This document shows, piece by piece, positions 42,531 to 51,330 of a stretch of 64,000 bases of DNA; position 1 is the first letter of the stretch, and the number at the start of each line of letters is the position of its first letter. A program made the translations under genes and the position numbers. Below the pieces are notes generated by a model. It made no database searches. It was not told where the DNA came from and worked only from the letters and a program-made list of their open reading frames with translations. The stretch comes from Serratia ureilytica (GTDB lineage Bacteria > Pseudomonadota > Gammaproteobacteria > Enterobacterales > Enterobacteriaceae): assembly GCF_013375155.1 (NCBI RefSeq), contig NZ_JABXOF010000002.1:601169-665168 (forward strand). The letters run 5' to 3'.

Positions 42531-44003
42531 ATGAATACGATCGCCAACACCCCGCTGCCGGGCGCCGTCCGGCAACCGAATTATGATCGCCGGGCCCTGC
42601 GCAGCCGCATCGTGCACCTGGGTTTCGGCGCGTTCCACCGTGCGCATCAGGCGCTGCTGACCGATCGGGTGTTGAACGCCCAGGGCGGCGACTGGGGCAT
42701 TTGCGAGATCAGCCTGTCCGGCGGCGTGCCGCTGTTTCAGGCGCTGCGGCAACAGGATCATTTATACAGCGTGCTGGAGAAAGGCGCGGACGGCCATCAG
42801 GCCCTGGTGATCGGCGCAGTGCATGAGAGCGTGCACCGCAAGCTGGAGGGCATCGCCGCGGTGTTGGAGAAGCTGGCCGAGCCGCAGGTGGCGATCGTCT
42901 CGATGACCATTACCGAAAAGGGCTACTGCATCGAACCCGGCAGCGGGCGGCTGGATCGGCGGCATCCGGGGATCGTCGCCGATCTGGCGGCGCCGCATCA
43001 GCCGCAGACCGCGCCCGGCATTTTGGTGGAGGCGCTGCGGCTGCGGCGTGAACGCGAGCTGCCCGCCTTCACCCTGCTCTCCTGCGACAATATTCCGGAG
43101 AACGGCCACGTCCTGCGCCGGGCGGTGCTCGATTTGGCGCAGGCGCGGGATCCGTCGATCGCCGACTGGATCGCCTCCGCCGCCACCTTCCCCTGCACCA
43201 TGGTCGATCGCATCGTTCCGGCCGCCACGCCGGCCACGCTGGATGAGATCGCCGCCGCGCTGGGCGGCGTGCGTGACGAATGCGCCATCGCCTGCGAGCC
43301 CTTCATTCAATGGGTCGTGGAAGACAATTTCGCCGCCGGACGCCCGGCATGGGAGCTGGCCGGCGCCCAGTTGGTCCGCGATGTGCTGCCGTTTGAGCAT
43401 ATGAAGCTGCGCATGCTGAACGGCAGCCACTCGTTCCTGGCATATCTCGGTTACCTGGGCGGCTACCGCTATATCAACGAGTGCATGGCGGACGAGCACT
43501 ACCGCCGCGCCGCACAGCGGCTGATGCTGTGCGAGCAGGCCCCAACCCTGAGCGTCACCGGCATCAGTCTGCCCGACTACGCCGCGCAGCTTATCGCGCG
43601 CTTCAGCAATCCGGCGCTGCAACACCTCACCTGGCAGATCGCCATGGACGGCACGCAAAAGCTGCCGCAGCGCCTGCTGGACGCCGTGCGCTGGCATCTG
43701 CGGCACGGCGGCGACTATAGCGGGCTGGCGCTGGGCGTGGCGGGCTGGATGCGGTACGTCGGCGGTGTCGATGACGCCGGCCAGCCCATCGACATTCGCG
43801 ATCCGCTGGCAGATGTCCTGCAACAGACGATCGCCGCCACTCCGGACGATCGGCGGCGCGTAACGGCGCTCTTGGCGCTGAAATCGGTGTTTGGCGAACA
43901 GTTGGCGACGCATGCCGCGTTTACCGAGGCGGTGACGCAAGCCTATTTGTCACTGCGCGATCGCGGTGCGCGTGAAACGGTGAAGGAGTGGGTGAAGCGG
44001 TGA
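42531..44003 (+). CDS. yeiQ: Fructuronate reductase-type mannitol dehydrogenase family enzyme (YeiQ/UxuB)
   Basis: The 490-residue enzyme of the polyol-specific long-chain dehydrogenase family has the nucleotide-binding segment IVHLGFGAFHRAHQ near residue 30. The catalytic region includes MKLRMLNGSHSFLAYLGYLGGY. E. coli UxuB and YeiQ are close paralogues; position after yeiP and before yeiR points to YeiQ. The adjoining divergent uxuA suggests it reduces fructuronate to mannonate in vivo. Start 42531 has GGAG upstream. A 30-base palindrome follows the stop. Confidence 0.88.
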   Translation: MNTIANTPLPGAVRQPNYDRRALRSRIVHLGFGAFHRAHQALLTDRVLNAQGGDWGICEISLSGGVPLFQALRQQDHLYSVLEKGADGHQALVIGAVHESVHRKLEGIAAVLEKLAEPQVAIVSMTITEKGYCIEPGSGRLDRRHPGIVADLAAPHQPQTAPGILVEALRLRRERELPAFTLLSCDNIPENGHVLRRAVLDLAQARDPSIADWIASAATFPCTMVDRIVPAATPATLDEIAAALGGVRDECAIACEPFIQWVVEDNFAAGRPAWELAGAQLVRDVLPFEHMKLRMLNGSHSFLAYLGYLGGYRYINECMADEHYRRAAQRLMLCEQAPTLSVTGISLPDYAAQLIARFSNPALQHLTWQIAMDGTQKLPQRLLDAVRWHLRHGGDYSGLALGVAGWMRYVGGVDDAGQPIDIRDPLADVLQQTIAATPDDRRRVTALLALKSVFGEQLATHAAFTEAVTQAYLSLRDRGARETVKEWVKR

Positions 44004-44025
44004 AGTGCCTGCAGGCTGAGAATAA

Positions 44026-44055
44026 CCATGCCGGCGTAACGTTACGCCGGCATGG
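44026..44055. repeat. 30-bp perfect palindrome after yeiQ
   Basis: CCATGCCGGCGTAAC at 44026-44040 is followed directly by its exact reverse complement at 44041-44055. It sits between the convergent ends of yeiQ and the fimbrillin-like gene. No T run follows on either strand, so it is an atypical terminator or a protein-binding site. Confidence 0.75.
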
Positions 44056-44064
44056 CGGAACGAC

Positions 44065-44373
44065 TTAACGATAAACGACCGTCATAACAGCAAGTTTCTT
44101 CTGTTGGTCTACCCACTTCATTTCGGTTGTGCCAAGATTCAGCGGAAGTTCTTTGCGTGTAGTATCAAAACCTGACAACGCTTGCTGGGCCTGATAATGC
44201 TGGCCGTTGCGGTAACATTGCGTATTCGCCTTAGAATCTGCAATCTTGACCGTGCAAGGACTTTCAACGATAGAGCCGACGAAGCGAATTACCCCGCCGG
44301 CCACTCCTGCCTGACTCACTGCCGTCCATGAAAACAACATTCCTACGATCAAAAATAACCGAAAGGTATTCAT
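44065..44373 (-). CDS. Short type-1 fimbrillin-like exported protein
   Basis: The protein has 102 residues with a signal peptide ending near SQA. The N-terminal pattern GGVIRFVGSIVESPC (C40) and the C-terminal strand ending in AVMTVVYR are those of FimA-type subunits. C53 would complete the conserved disulfide. Full subunits have about 150 mature residues, so most middle strands are missing while both ends are intact. No usher or chaperone gene is adjacent. GAGG precedes the ATG. It may be a miniature subunit, an adhesin remnant or a secreted orphan. Confidence 0.75.
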   Translation of the reverse strand: MNTFRLFLIVGMLFSWTAVSQAGVAGGVIRFVGSIVESPCTVKIADSKANTQCYRNGQHYQAQQALSGFDTTRKELPLNLGTTEMKWVDQQKKLAVMTVVYR

Positions 44374-44692
44374 GGCAACCTCATTTTTAGTTAAGCCAAT
44401 TTAACCATAGAGGATCTTGTTCGGAATAATCGCAAGGAAAGGGACGAGATTTGATCGTTAATCGCGTCATTAACAATGTAAAAACAAGCTACTAACAAAA
44501 GTTAACCGTATCTAATACAGGGTTTTATCTAAGAATTTTCTTGCCAAAAAAAGTGGATTTTGCCGGTTGAAAAGCGCAGGGTGGCGTGCAAAATTTGCGA
44601 GGTAGAGCACAAATTAAATCGCGCTCGCCGCCGCGACCGCGCAGAATCGCTCATTTATTAGGCAGGTTGATTTTTGCACCCAGGAATGATTA
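44374..44692. other. AT-rich divergent spacer
   Basis: About 320 AT-rich bases separate the fimbrillin-like gene from yeiR. No further gene is seen. Promoters for both genes should lie here, but no convincing operator could be named. AT-richness would suit H-NS binding. Confidence 0.4.
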
Positions 44693-45667
44693 ATGACTAA
44701 AACCAATCTGATTACCGGCTTCCTCGGCAGCGGTAAAACCACCGCCATCCGCCATTTGCTGGCCCATAAGCCCGAGCATGAGCGCTGGGCGGTACTGGTC
44801 AACGAATTCGGCGAGATCGGTATCGACGGCGCGCTGCTGGCGGACAGCGGCGCGGTGCTCAAAGAGATCCCCGGCGGCTGCATGTGCTGCGTCAACGGCC
44901 TGCCGATGCAGGTGGGTCTGAATATGCTGTTGCAGCAGACCAAACCGGACCGGCTGCTGATCGAGCCGACCGGGCTCGGGCATCCGAAGCAAATCCTGTC
45001 GCTGCTGACCCAGGAGAGCTATGCCGGCTGGATCGATCTGCAGGCCACGCTGTGCCTGCTGGATGCCCGTCAACTCAGTCAGCCCCGCTACCGCGACAAC
45101 GAAAACTTCCGCGATCAGCTGGCCGCGGCCGACGTTATCCTGGCCAGCAAAAGCGATACCTATCGGCCGGAAGACAGACGGGCGCTGGAAGCCTGGACGG
45201 CGCAAGATCCGCTGCAGCGGCCCTGCTACGCCATCGCGCAAGGTGAGGCGGATGTCGCGTTGTTGTCGCTTCCTCGCACAAATCGTACAGAATTACCGGA
45301 CGCACGACATCATCATGGTCAGGCGAAAACGCAGGGACTGGCGGCGTTGCGGCTGCCGGAGAACGCGCGTTGGCGGCGAGCGCTGAACGAAGGGCAAGGC
45401 TTCACCAGCTGCGGCTGGATTTTTGACGGCGACACCCGGTTCGACACCGTCGGCTTTATGGAATGGGTGCGGCTGGCGCCGGTCGAACGTGCCAAAGGCG
45501 TGGTGCGCATCCCCGAAGGCACGTTGCTGATCAATCGCCAGGGCCAGGATCTCAACATCGAAACCCGCCCGAACGCGCCGCTCGACAGCCGGGTTGAACT
45601 GATCCACAGCGAAAATGCCGACTGGAACGCCCTGCAATCCGCCTTGTTTAAGATTCGTTTAAGTTAA
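44693..45667 (+). CDS. yeiR: YeiR, COG0523-type zinc-binding GTPase
   Basis: The protein has 324 residues. The G1 loop is GFLGSGKTT (9-17) and the metal-binding CxCC motif is CMCC at 63-66, within the GGCMCCVNG signature of CobW/COG0523 GTPases. The CobW C-terminal domain starts near 230. YeiR in E. coli binds zinc and hydrolyses GTP, consistent with metal delivery or zinc homeostasis. It keeps its E. coli place before lpxT. A histidine-rich stretch (DARHHHG) lies between the domains. Confidence 0.93.
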   Translation: MTKTNLITGFLGSGKTTAIRHLLAHKPEHERWAVLVNEFGEIGIDGALLADSGAVLKEIPGGCMCCVNGLPMQVGLNMLLQQTKPDRLLIEPTGLGHPKQILSLLTQESYAGWIDLQATLCLLDARQLSQPRYRDNENFRDQLAAADVILASKSDTYRPEDRRALEAWTAQDPLQRPCYAIAQGEADVALLSLPRTNRTELPDARHHHGQAKTQGLAALRLPENARWRRALNEGQGFTSCGWIFDGDTRFDTVGFMEWVRLAPVERAKGVVRIPEGTLLINRQGQDLNIETRPNAPLDSRVELIHSENADWNALQSALFKIRLS

Positions 45668-45744
45668 ACCCCGTACCGTTGCCCCCCGGTTGCCGCAGGG
45701 CGGCCGGTTTTGTTTCGTTTTCATTTTTCCAACAGGTTTATGTC

Positions 45745-46455
45745 ATGACACGCCGCAATTTACCCTTCATTCTCTTTTTCAACTTACTGGGCGTTGCGCT
45801 GTTTCTGTCCTGGTTCCTGCCGGCCAATCACGGCGGCTGGTTTACCCTGGATTCGGCGATCTTCTTCTTCTTTAACCGCCATCTGGCCACCGACCCGGCA
45901 TTTTTGCACCTGGTCGCCATCACCAACAACCGCGCGTTCGATGTGATTTCACTGCTCGCCATGGGCCTGCTGTATTTGTACTTCTACCTGAAGCAGGACG
46001 CCGCCGGCCGCCGCCGTCTGGTGATCACCGGCGTGGTAATGCTGCTGACCGCCGTGGTGCTGAATCAGCTTGGCCACCTGCTGCCGGTGAAGCATCCGAG
46101 CCCCACCCTGACCTTCGACAATATCAATCGCGTCAGCGCATTGACCGGCATCCCCACCAAGGACGCCTCCGGCGACAGCTTCCCCGGCGACCACGGCATG
46201 ATGCTGATTATTTTTTCCTGCTTTATGCTGCGCTATTTCGGCCGCGGCGCCTTCGCCGTCGCCCTGCTGATTACGCTGATCTTTTCATTGCCACGCGTGA
46301 TGATTGGCGCCCACTGGTTTACCGATATCGCCGTAGGCTCGCTGTCCGTGGTCTTGGTTGGCACCAGTTGGGTGCTGATGACGCCTTGCAGCGACTGGAT
46401 TATCGAACGGTTGAATCGCCTGTTGCCCGGCAAGCACCGCCCCGGCCAACCATAA
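45745..46455 (+). CDS. lpxT: Kdo2-lipid A phosphotransferase LpxT
   Basis: LpxT is an inner-membrane PAP2-family enzyme that moves phosphate from undecaprenyl diphosphate to lipid A 1-phosphate. The protein has 236 residues and five to six membrane helices. The three PAP2 motifs are visible as KHPSPTLTFDN, SFPGDHG and GAHWFTDI. The start at MTRRNLPFI matches the E. coli protein; the ribosome site is modest. It follows yeiR by 77 bases, and a terminator separates it from mepS. Confidence 0.93.
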   Translation: MTRRNLPFILFFNLLGVALFLSWFLPANHGGWFTLDSAIFFFFNRHLATDPAFLHLVAITNNRAFDVISLLAMGLLYLYFYLKQDAAGRRRLVITGVVMLLTAVVLNQLGHLLPVKHPSPTLTFDNINRVSALTGIPTKDASGDSFPGDHGMMLIIFSCFMLRYFGRGAFAVALLITLIFSLPRVMIGAHWFTDIAVGSLSVVLVGTSWVLMTPCSDWIIERLNRLLPGKHRPGQP

Positions 46456-46475
46456 CTTACGTCTATGAGTCATTC

Positions 46476-46499
46476 CGGGAGGCGCCCGCCTCCCGCGTT
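46476..46499 (+). terminator. Intrinsic terminator of lpxT
   Basis: CGGGAGGC (46476-46483) pairs with GCCTCCCG (46488-46495), followed by CGTTTTA. Confidence 0.7.
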
Positions 46500-46594
46500 T
46501 TATCCCCTCGCGATGCGCAAAATTTCTCCGCCCCCCGTTAACGCTTTTGCAACCTGATTTCACGCCAGATTCATACATCGGACAATTGGCGTTT

Positions 46595-46680
46595 TTTATA
46601 TGAAGATTTACATTATGTTACATCACAAATTCATATAAAAAAGACCGGAAAAAGACTCGCAATCCCCTATTTGTTCCGGT
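46595..46680 (+). other. Structured upstream region of mepS
   Basis: The 410 bases before mepS hold no gene. Two hairpins lie in tandem. TTTATATGAA (46595-46604) pairs with TTCATATAAA (46630-46639), and ACCGGAA (46644-46650) pairs with TTCCGGT (46674-46680). They could be leader RNA structure or operator sites. The remaining 185 bases to the start codon show nothing I can name. Confidence 0.45.
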
Positions 46681-46865
46681 AATCTCAGATGCGTTTGTGC
46701 CTGGTTTAAGTCGAATCAGTACGGAATCCGATAAAAATGTGCGTTCCCGCACGTTTTCAACGGTAACTGATTGTCGATGCAACAGGTGCGGACTAGGCTC
46801 GTTTCGTTTGGCATTTTTCAGGTAGCGACTTTCGTCGTTAAGGACTTCAAGGGAAAACAACAACA

Positions 46866-47441
46866 ATGGTCAAATCTCAACCGTTTCTGAGATATTTTTT
46901 GCGGGTAGTCCCTGCAATTGCCGCTGCGGTTATGCTGTCAGCGTGCAGCTCGACTCACACTTCGAACTTGAGTAACGCACAAACTGAGATGCGTGCAGTT
47001 AATGACAAAGACGGTCTTTTACTGCAAGCCTCTCAGGATGAATTCGAAGCGATGGTCCGCAACGTTGACGTCAAGTCAAAGATTATGGATCAGTACGCGG
47101 ACTGGAAAGGCGTTCGCTACCGTTTAGGCGGTGACACCAAGCGCGGCATCGATTGCTCGGCGTTTGTACAGCGCACCTTCCGCGAACAGTTCGGCATGGA
47201 TTTACCGCGTTCTACCTACGAACAGGAAGATCTCGGTAAGAAAATCCAGCGCACCAAACTGCGCGCCGGCGATTTGGTGCTGTTCCGCGCCGGTTCTACC
47301 GGGCGCCATGTCGGCATCTATTTAGGCAACGATCAGTTCGTTCACGCTTCTACCAGCAGTGGCGTCATGATTTCCAAGCTGACCGATAACTATTGGAATA
47401 AACGTTATCGAGAAGCGCGCCGAGTGTTGACCAACGGCTGA
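46866..47441 (+). CDS. mepS: Murein DD-endopeptidase MepS (Spr)
   Basis: MepS cleaves peptide cross-links in peptidoglycan to allow cell growth. The 191-residue outer-membrane lipoprotein has lipobox LSAC with acylated C27 and an NlpC/P60 domain with catalytic C97 (GIDCSAF), H148 (GRHVGIY) and H160 (FVHAS). It closely matches E. coli Spr. A long structured leader precedes it. Its level is set post-translationally by NlpI-Prc in E. coli; those genes are not in this window. Confidence 0.96.
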   Translation: MVKSQPFLRYFLRVVPAIAAAVMLSACSSTHTSNLSNAQTEMRAVNDKDGLLLQASQDEFEAMVRNVDVKSKIMDQYADWKGVRYRLGGDTKRGIDCSAFVQRTFREQFGMDLPRSTYEQEDLGKKIQRTKLRAGDLVLFRAGSTGRHVGIYLGNDQFVHASTSSGVMISKLTDNYWNKRYREARRVLTNG

Positions 47442-47484
47442 CGGCGCAACGCCCTGAAGATCCTGAATACCAAACGAGCGATAA

Positions 47485-47511
47485 ACGCCGCCTACGGGCG
47501 GCGTTTTTTTT
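47485..47511 (+). terminator. Intrinsic terminator of mepS
   Basis: ACGCCGCC (47485-47492) pairs with GGCGGCGT (47497-47504) around TACG, followed by eight T. Confidence 0.92.
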
Positions 47512-47699
47512 GGCTGTCGAATGAGAGCCCCCGGGGCTGAGCCAGGCCTTATCGTCACCTCACACCATTATTTTGATAAACTGCCGGCCGGAAATCGCGC
47601 CGACGAGGAAAAACTCGCCTATTATCGTCAGATGACGGCAACGGCGCGCCCGGCGTTATTTAAAACGTTTCCGCTTAATAGGTGCATTATATTTCTGTC

Positions 47700-47729
47700 G
47701 GCGACGCCTTGTATTTAAACGGCGTCGCC
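47700..47729 (+). other. Leader hairpin upstream of pdeN
   Basis: GGCGACGCC (47700-47708) and GGCGTCGCC (47721-47729) pair perfectly around a 12-base AT-rich loop. No T run follows. It lies just before a short upstream ORF. Confidence 0.5.
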
Positions 47730-47756
47730 GGTTGGGTACGGGATAAAAGGCAAAAA

Positions 47757-47843
47757 ATGAATAAAAAGCCGTTGGCACAATCCATTAAATGGCTGCGCGA
47801 CACGCCTGACGCCCCGTTGCAGAGGTCTCGGTTATGGGCTTGA
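47757..47843 (+). CDS. Possible 28-aa upstream ORF overlapping pdeN start
   Basis: ATG 47757 has AAGG at six bases and opens a basic 28-residue frame (MNKKPLAQSIKWLRD...) whose TGA lies at 47841-47843, eight bases into pdeN in another frame. Termination next to the pdeN start codon would allow translational coupling. Its coding status is unproven. Confidence 0.35.
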   Translation: MNKKPLAQSIKWLRDTPDAPLQRSRLWA

Positions 47844-49420
47844 AAAGGGCGTTCTCTCGCAGCGTGTCGCACCGACAGCGCAGTCTGGCCAAAAGCGTTG
47901 TCGCCGCCCTGCTATTTTTTACGCTATTCACCGCGGTCACACTTTCTTTGATCAACCACCAGCGCACGCAATATCAACACAAGGTTGAAGCGCGTACGCA
48001 AAAATTCGCGCTGGGTTATATCTCGCACCTGACGGATGTCATGCAAAAAATGATGCCGCTGTTGGACAAACCCTGCCTCTCAAGCCAGTCAGACATCACC
48101 TATCAGGCGGCCTTTACCAGCGGCGTACGCACCTTCCTGCTGGTGAAAGACGGTTACGCCTACTGCTCCTCCGCCACCGGCGACATGATGCTGCCGATGA
48201 AAAACCTGTATCAGGACATCGATATCCACCTGCCTCTGGATCTGAAGCTGCAGCAGGGCACGCCGATCGTGCCGGACAAGCCGGCGGTCGCGGTTTGGCT
48301 GCGGCATCCTGGCGCATCGGCGACCGGCATCCTCGCCACGCTGGACATCAATTTGATGCCCTACCTGCTGTTCACTTCGCATGACGAGCAGGCGCCGGGC
48401 ATCGCCATCGTGATGGGCAACCGCGCGCTGACCACCTTCAGCCCGAACCTGATGCCGATCGCGCAGTTGCCGCAAGACAAGGCGGACACCCTGACGCTGC
48501 CCAATCTGCCGCTGAGCATCCTGTTCTACAACGAGAAACTGACGCCCAACGATATTCGCCTGACGCTGCTGGGCAGCCTGGTGCTGTCGCTGATGATCGG
48601 CGTGCTCTGCTACTACATGCTGCTGTTGCGGCAAAGCCCGGAGCGCGCGCTGCTGCGCGGCATCAAGCGCAACGAGTTCTTCATCGAATATCAGCCGGTG
48701 TTCCATACCGGCAGCAACAGCATCGGCGGGCTGGAAGCGTTGATCCGCTGGCAGCATCCTATCGAGGGCCGCATTCCCCCGGATGTCTTTATCCCGTACG
48801 CCGAAAGCAACGGGCTGATCGTGCCGCTCACCCGCCATCTGTTCAGGCTGATTGCCGAAGATGCGCCGCAGCTCGCCAAGGCGCTGCCGCGGGGAGGCAA
48901 GGTCGGCCTCAATATTTCCCCCGCCCACCTTAGCGCGCCGTCATTCCATCAGGACGTGTATGAACTGTTGGCGCAGCTGCCGGGCGATTACTTTACGCTG
49001 GTGTTTGAAATCACCGAACGCGGCATGGTGGAAGAAGAGAGCGCGCTGGCGGAGTTCGACTGGCTGCATAAACAGGGCATCGAGATCGCGGTGGACGATT
49101 TTGGCACCGGCCACAGCGCGTTGATCTATCTTGAGCGTTTCACCATGGATTACCTGAAGATTGATCGCGGCTTCGTCAACACCATCGGCCAGGACACGGT
49201 CACCGCGCCGGTGCTGGATGCAGTGATTTCGCTGGCGAAAAAGCTGAAAATGCTGACGGTGGCCGAAGGCGTGGAAACCGCCGAGCAGATGCAGTTCCTG
49301 CAAGAACGCGGCGTTAACTTCATGCAGGGCTATTACTTCAGCAAGCCGCTTAGCATCGCTAATTTCGTCGCTTACTGCAATGCTAATCAGGTCTTTGATT
49401 ATCAGGAAAAAAATAGTTAA
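47834..49420 (+). CDS. pdeN: Cyclic-di-GMP phosphodiesterase with CSS sensor domain (PdeN/Rtn)
   Basis: The protein has 528 residues. A membrane helix (20-40) leads into a periplasmic CSS-motif domain with cysteines at 81 and 111 (CSS at 111-113), whose disulfide state tunes such enzymes. A second helix (about 245-265) precedes the cytoplasmic EAL domain, with E301-A-L303. Catalytic blocks NIS, EITERG, DDFGTGHS and KIDRGF are present, so it should hydrolyse cyclic-di-GMP. It occupies the E. coli rtn position between mepS and yejA. AGAGG precedes the start. Confidence 0.92.
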   Translation: MGLKRAFSRSVSHRQRSLAKSVVAALLFFTLFTAVTLSLINHQRTQYQHKVEARTQKFALGYISHLTDVMQKMMPLLDKPCLSSQSDITYQAAFTSGVRTFLLVKDGYAYCSSATGDMMLPMKNLYQDIDIHLPLDLKLQQGTPIVPDKPAVAVWLRHPGASATGILATLDINLMPYLLFTSHDEQAPGIAIVMGNRALTTFSPNLMPIAQLPQDKADTLTLPNLPLSILFYNEKLTPNDIRLTLLGSLVLSLMIGVLCYYMLLLRQSPERALLRGIKRNEFFIEYQPVFHTGSNSIGGLEALIRWQHPIEGRIPPDVFIPYAESNGLIVPLTRHLFRLIAEDAPQLAKALPRGGKVGLNISPAHLSAPSFHQDVYELLAQLPGDYFTLVFEITERGMVEEESALAEFDWLHKQGIEIAVDDFGTGHSALIYLERFTMDYLKIDRGFVNTIGQDTVTAPVLDAVISLAKKLKMLTVAEGVETAEQMQFLQERGVNFMQGYYFSKPLSIANFVAYCNANQVFDYQEKNS

Positions 49421-49509
49421 TCTTTAAGCATCTTTACCCTGCGCCCGCCCGAAGAATGCTATGCTGGGCGCCGGTTGTACTTTATTCCACAGCAGGAGCT
49501 TACCGTCTG

Positions 49510-51321
49510 ATGTCCGTGCGCATTTTCGCTGCTCTGGTGCTCTCGGCACTGAGCTTCGCCTCGCAGGCCGAAGCCCTCAACGAAAGCTACGCTTTCGCCC
49601 TTCTCGGTGAACCGAAATACGCCGCCGACTTCAGCCATTTCGACTACGTCAATCCGGCGGCGCCCAAGGGCGGCGACGTGCGCCTGGCGGCCATCGGCAC
49701 CTACGATAACTTCAACCGCTTCGCTACCCGGGGCGTGCCCGGCGAGCGCACGGATCAACTTTACGACACGCTGTTCGCAACGTCCGACGACGAACCCGGC
49801 AGCTTTTATCCGCTGATTGCCGAATCGGCGCGCTTCCCGGCCGACATGCGTTGGGTGGAAGTGGATATCAACGCCCGCGCGCGTTTCCACGACGGCAGCC
49901 CGATCACCGCCGCCGACGTGGCCTTCACCTTCAGCAAATTCATGGCCGAGGGCGTGCCGCAGTTTCGCTCCTACTACAAAGGCGTCACGGTCAAAGCCAT
50001 CTCTCGGTTGACGGTGCGCATTGAATTCCCGCAGCCGAACAAAGAAGCGATGCTGTCGTTATTCGGCAGCCTGCCTATTCTCCCGGCCGCCTTTTGGCAA
50101 AACCATAAGCTCAACGAGCCGCTCAACACGCCGCCGCTGGCCAGCGGCCCGTATAAAATCGGCGATTATCGCCTCGGCCAGTACATCACCTATCAACGGG
50201 TGCGCGACTACTGGGCCGCCAACCTGCCGGTGAACCGCGGCCGCTATAACTTCGACAGCATTCGCTACGATTATTATCTGGACGATAAAGTGGCGCTGGA
50301 AGCGTTCAAGGCCGGCGCTTACGATTTCCGCATCGAGCCGTCGCCCAAGAGCTGGGCCACCCAGTATCAGGGCGGCAACTTCGCGCGCAACTACATCATC
50401 AAACAGGACGAGACCAACCAGGCGGCGCAAAACACCCGCTGGCTGGCGTTCAACATCCAAAAACCGCTGTTTGCCGACCCGCGCGTGCGCGAGGCGATCA
50501 CCCTGGCTTTCGACTTTAACTGGATGAACAAGGCGCTGTATTACAACGCCTATCAACGCGCCGACAGCTATTTCCAAAACACCGCCTACGCCGCCCGCGG
50601 CTATCCGGACGCCGCCGAACTGGCGCTGCTGGCGCCGCTCAAAGGCCAGGTGCCGCCTGAGGTGTTCACCAGCATCTATCAACCGCCCGCCTCCGACGGC
50701 AGCGGCAACGATCGGCAAAATCTGCTGAAGGCGACCCAACTGTTGAAAGAGGCCGGTTGGGTGGTCAAAAATCAAAAGTTGGTCAACGCCAAAACCGGCC
50801 AGCCATTCGCCTTTGAGCTGATGCTGCTGAGCGGCAGCAACTTCCAGTACGTGTTGCCGTTCCGCCACAACCTGCAGCGGTTGGGCATCGATATGGCAAT
50901 CCGCGAGATCGACGCCTCGCAATATACGCGCCGCATGCGCGAACGCGACTTCGATATGATGCCGACGGTGTACATGGCGATGCCGTTCCCCACCGCCAAT
51001 TTACGCATCATTTGGGATTCGGAGTACATCAACTCCAGCTATAACACCCCCGGCGTCAAGGACCCGGCGGTCGACAGCCTGGTCAGGCAAATCGCTGAGC
51101 ATCAGGGCGACGAAAAAGCGCTGCTGCCGCTCGGCCGCGCGTTGGATCGGGTGTTGACCTGGAACCGCTACATGCTGCCGATGTGGTACTCCAACCACGA
51201 CCGCTACGCCTATTGGGACAAGTTCTCCACGCCGCCGATCCGCCCGGCCTACGCCATCGGCTTCGACAACTGGTGGTACGACGTCAACAAGGCGGCGCGC
51301 TTGCCGGCTCAACGGCAATAA
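49510..51321 (+). CDS. yejA: Peptide/microcin C-type ABC transporter binding protein YejA
   Basis: The 603-residue periplasmic class II extracellular binding protein (SBP_bac_5) has a signal peptide ending near QAEA. The ligand-binding domain starts GEPKYAADFSHFDYVNP. YejABEF imports oligopeptides and, in E. coli, the antibiotic microcin C. The start at MSVRIF gives a normal signal peptide; upstream in-frame codons would spoil it. yejB follows after nine bases. Confidence 0.94.
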   Translation: MSVRIFAALVLSALSFASQAEALNESYAFALLGEPKYAADFSHFDYVNPAAPKGGDVRLAAIGTYDNFNRFATRGVPGERTDQLYDTLFATSDDEPGSFYPLIAESARFPADMRWVEVDINARARFHDGSPITAADVAFTFSKFMAEGVPQFRSYYKGVTVKAISRLTVRIEFPQPNKEAMLSLFGSLPILPAAFWQNHKLNEPLNTPPLASGPYKIGDYRLGQYITYQRVRDYWAANLPVNRGRYNFDSIRYDYYLDDKVALEAFKAGAYDFRIEPSPKSWATQYQGGNFARNYIIKQDETNQAAQNTRWLAFNIQKPLFADPRVREAITLAFDFNWMNKALYYNAYQRADSYFQNTAYAARGYPDAAELALLAPLKGQVPPEVFTSIYQPPASDGSGNDRQNLLKATQLLKEAGWVVKNQKLVNAKTGQPFAFELMLLSGSNFQYVLPFRHNLQRLGIDMAIREIDASQYTRRMRERDFDMMPTVYMAMPFPTANLRIIWDSEYINSSYNTPGVKDPAVDSLVRQIAEHQGDEKALLPLGRALDRVLTWNRYMLPMWYSNHDRYAYWDKFSTPPIRPAYAIGFDNWWYDVNKAARLPAQRQ

Positions 51322-51330
51322 GGAGTCGGC

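Noticed and set aside
47521..47718. A 65-codon plus-strand frame between mepS and pdeN
   Set aside because: It starts right after the mepS terminator, lacks a ribosome site and resembles no family.
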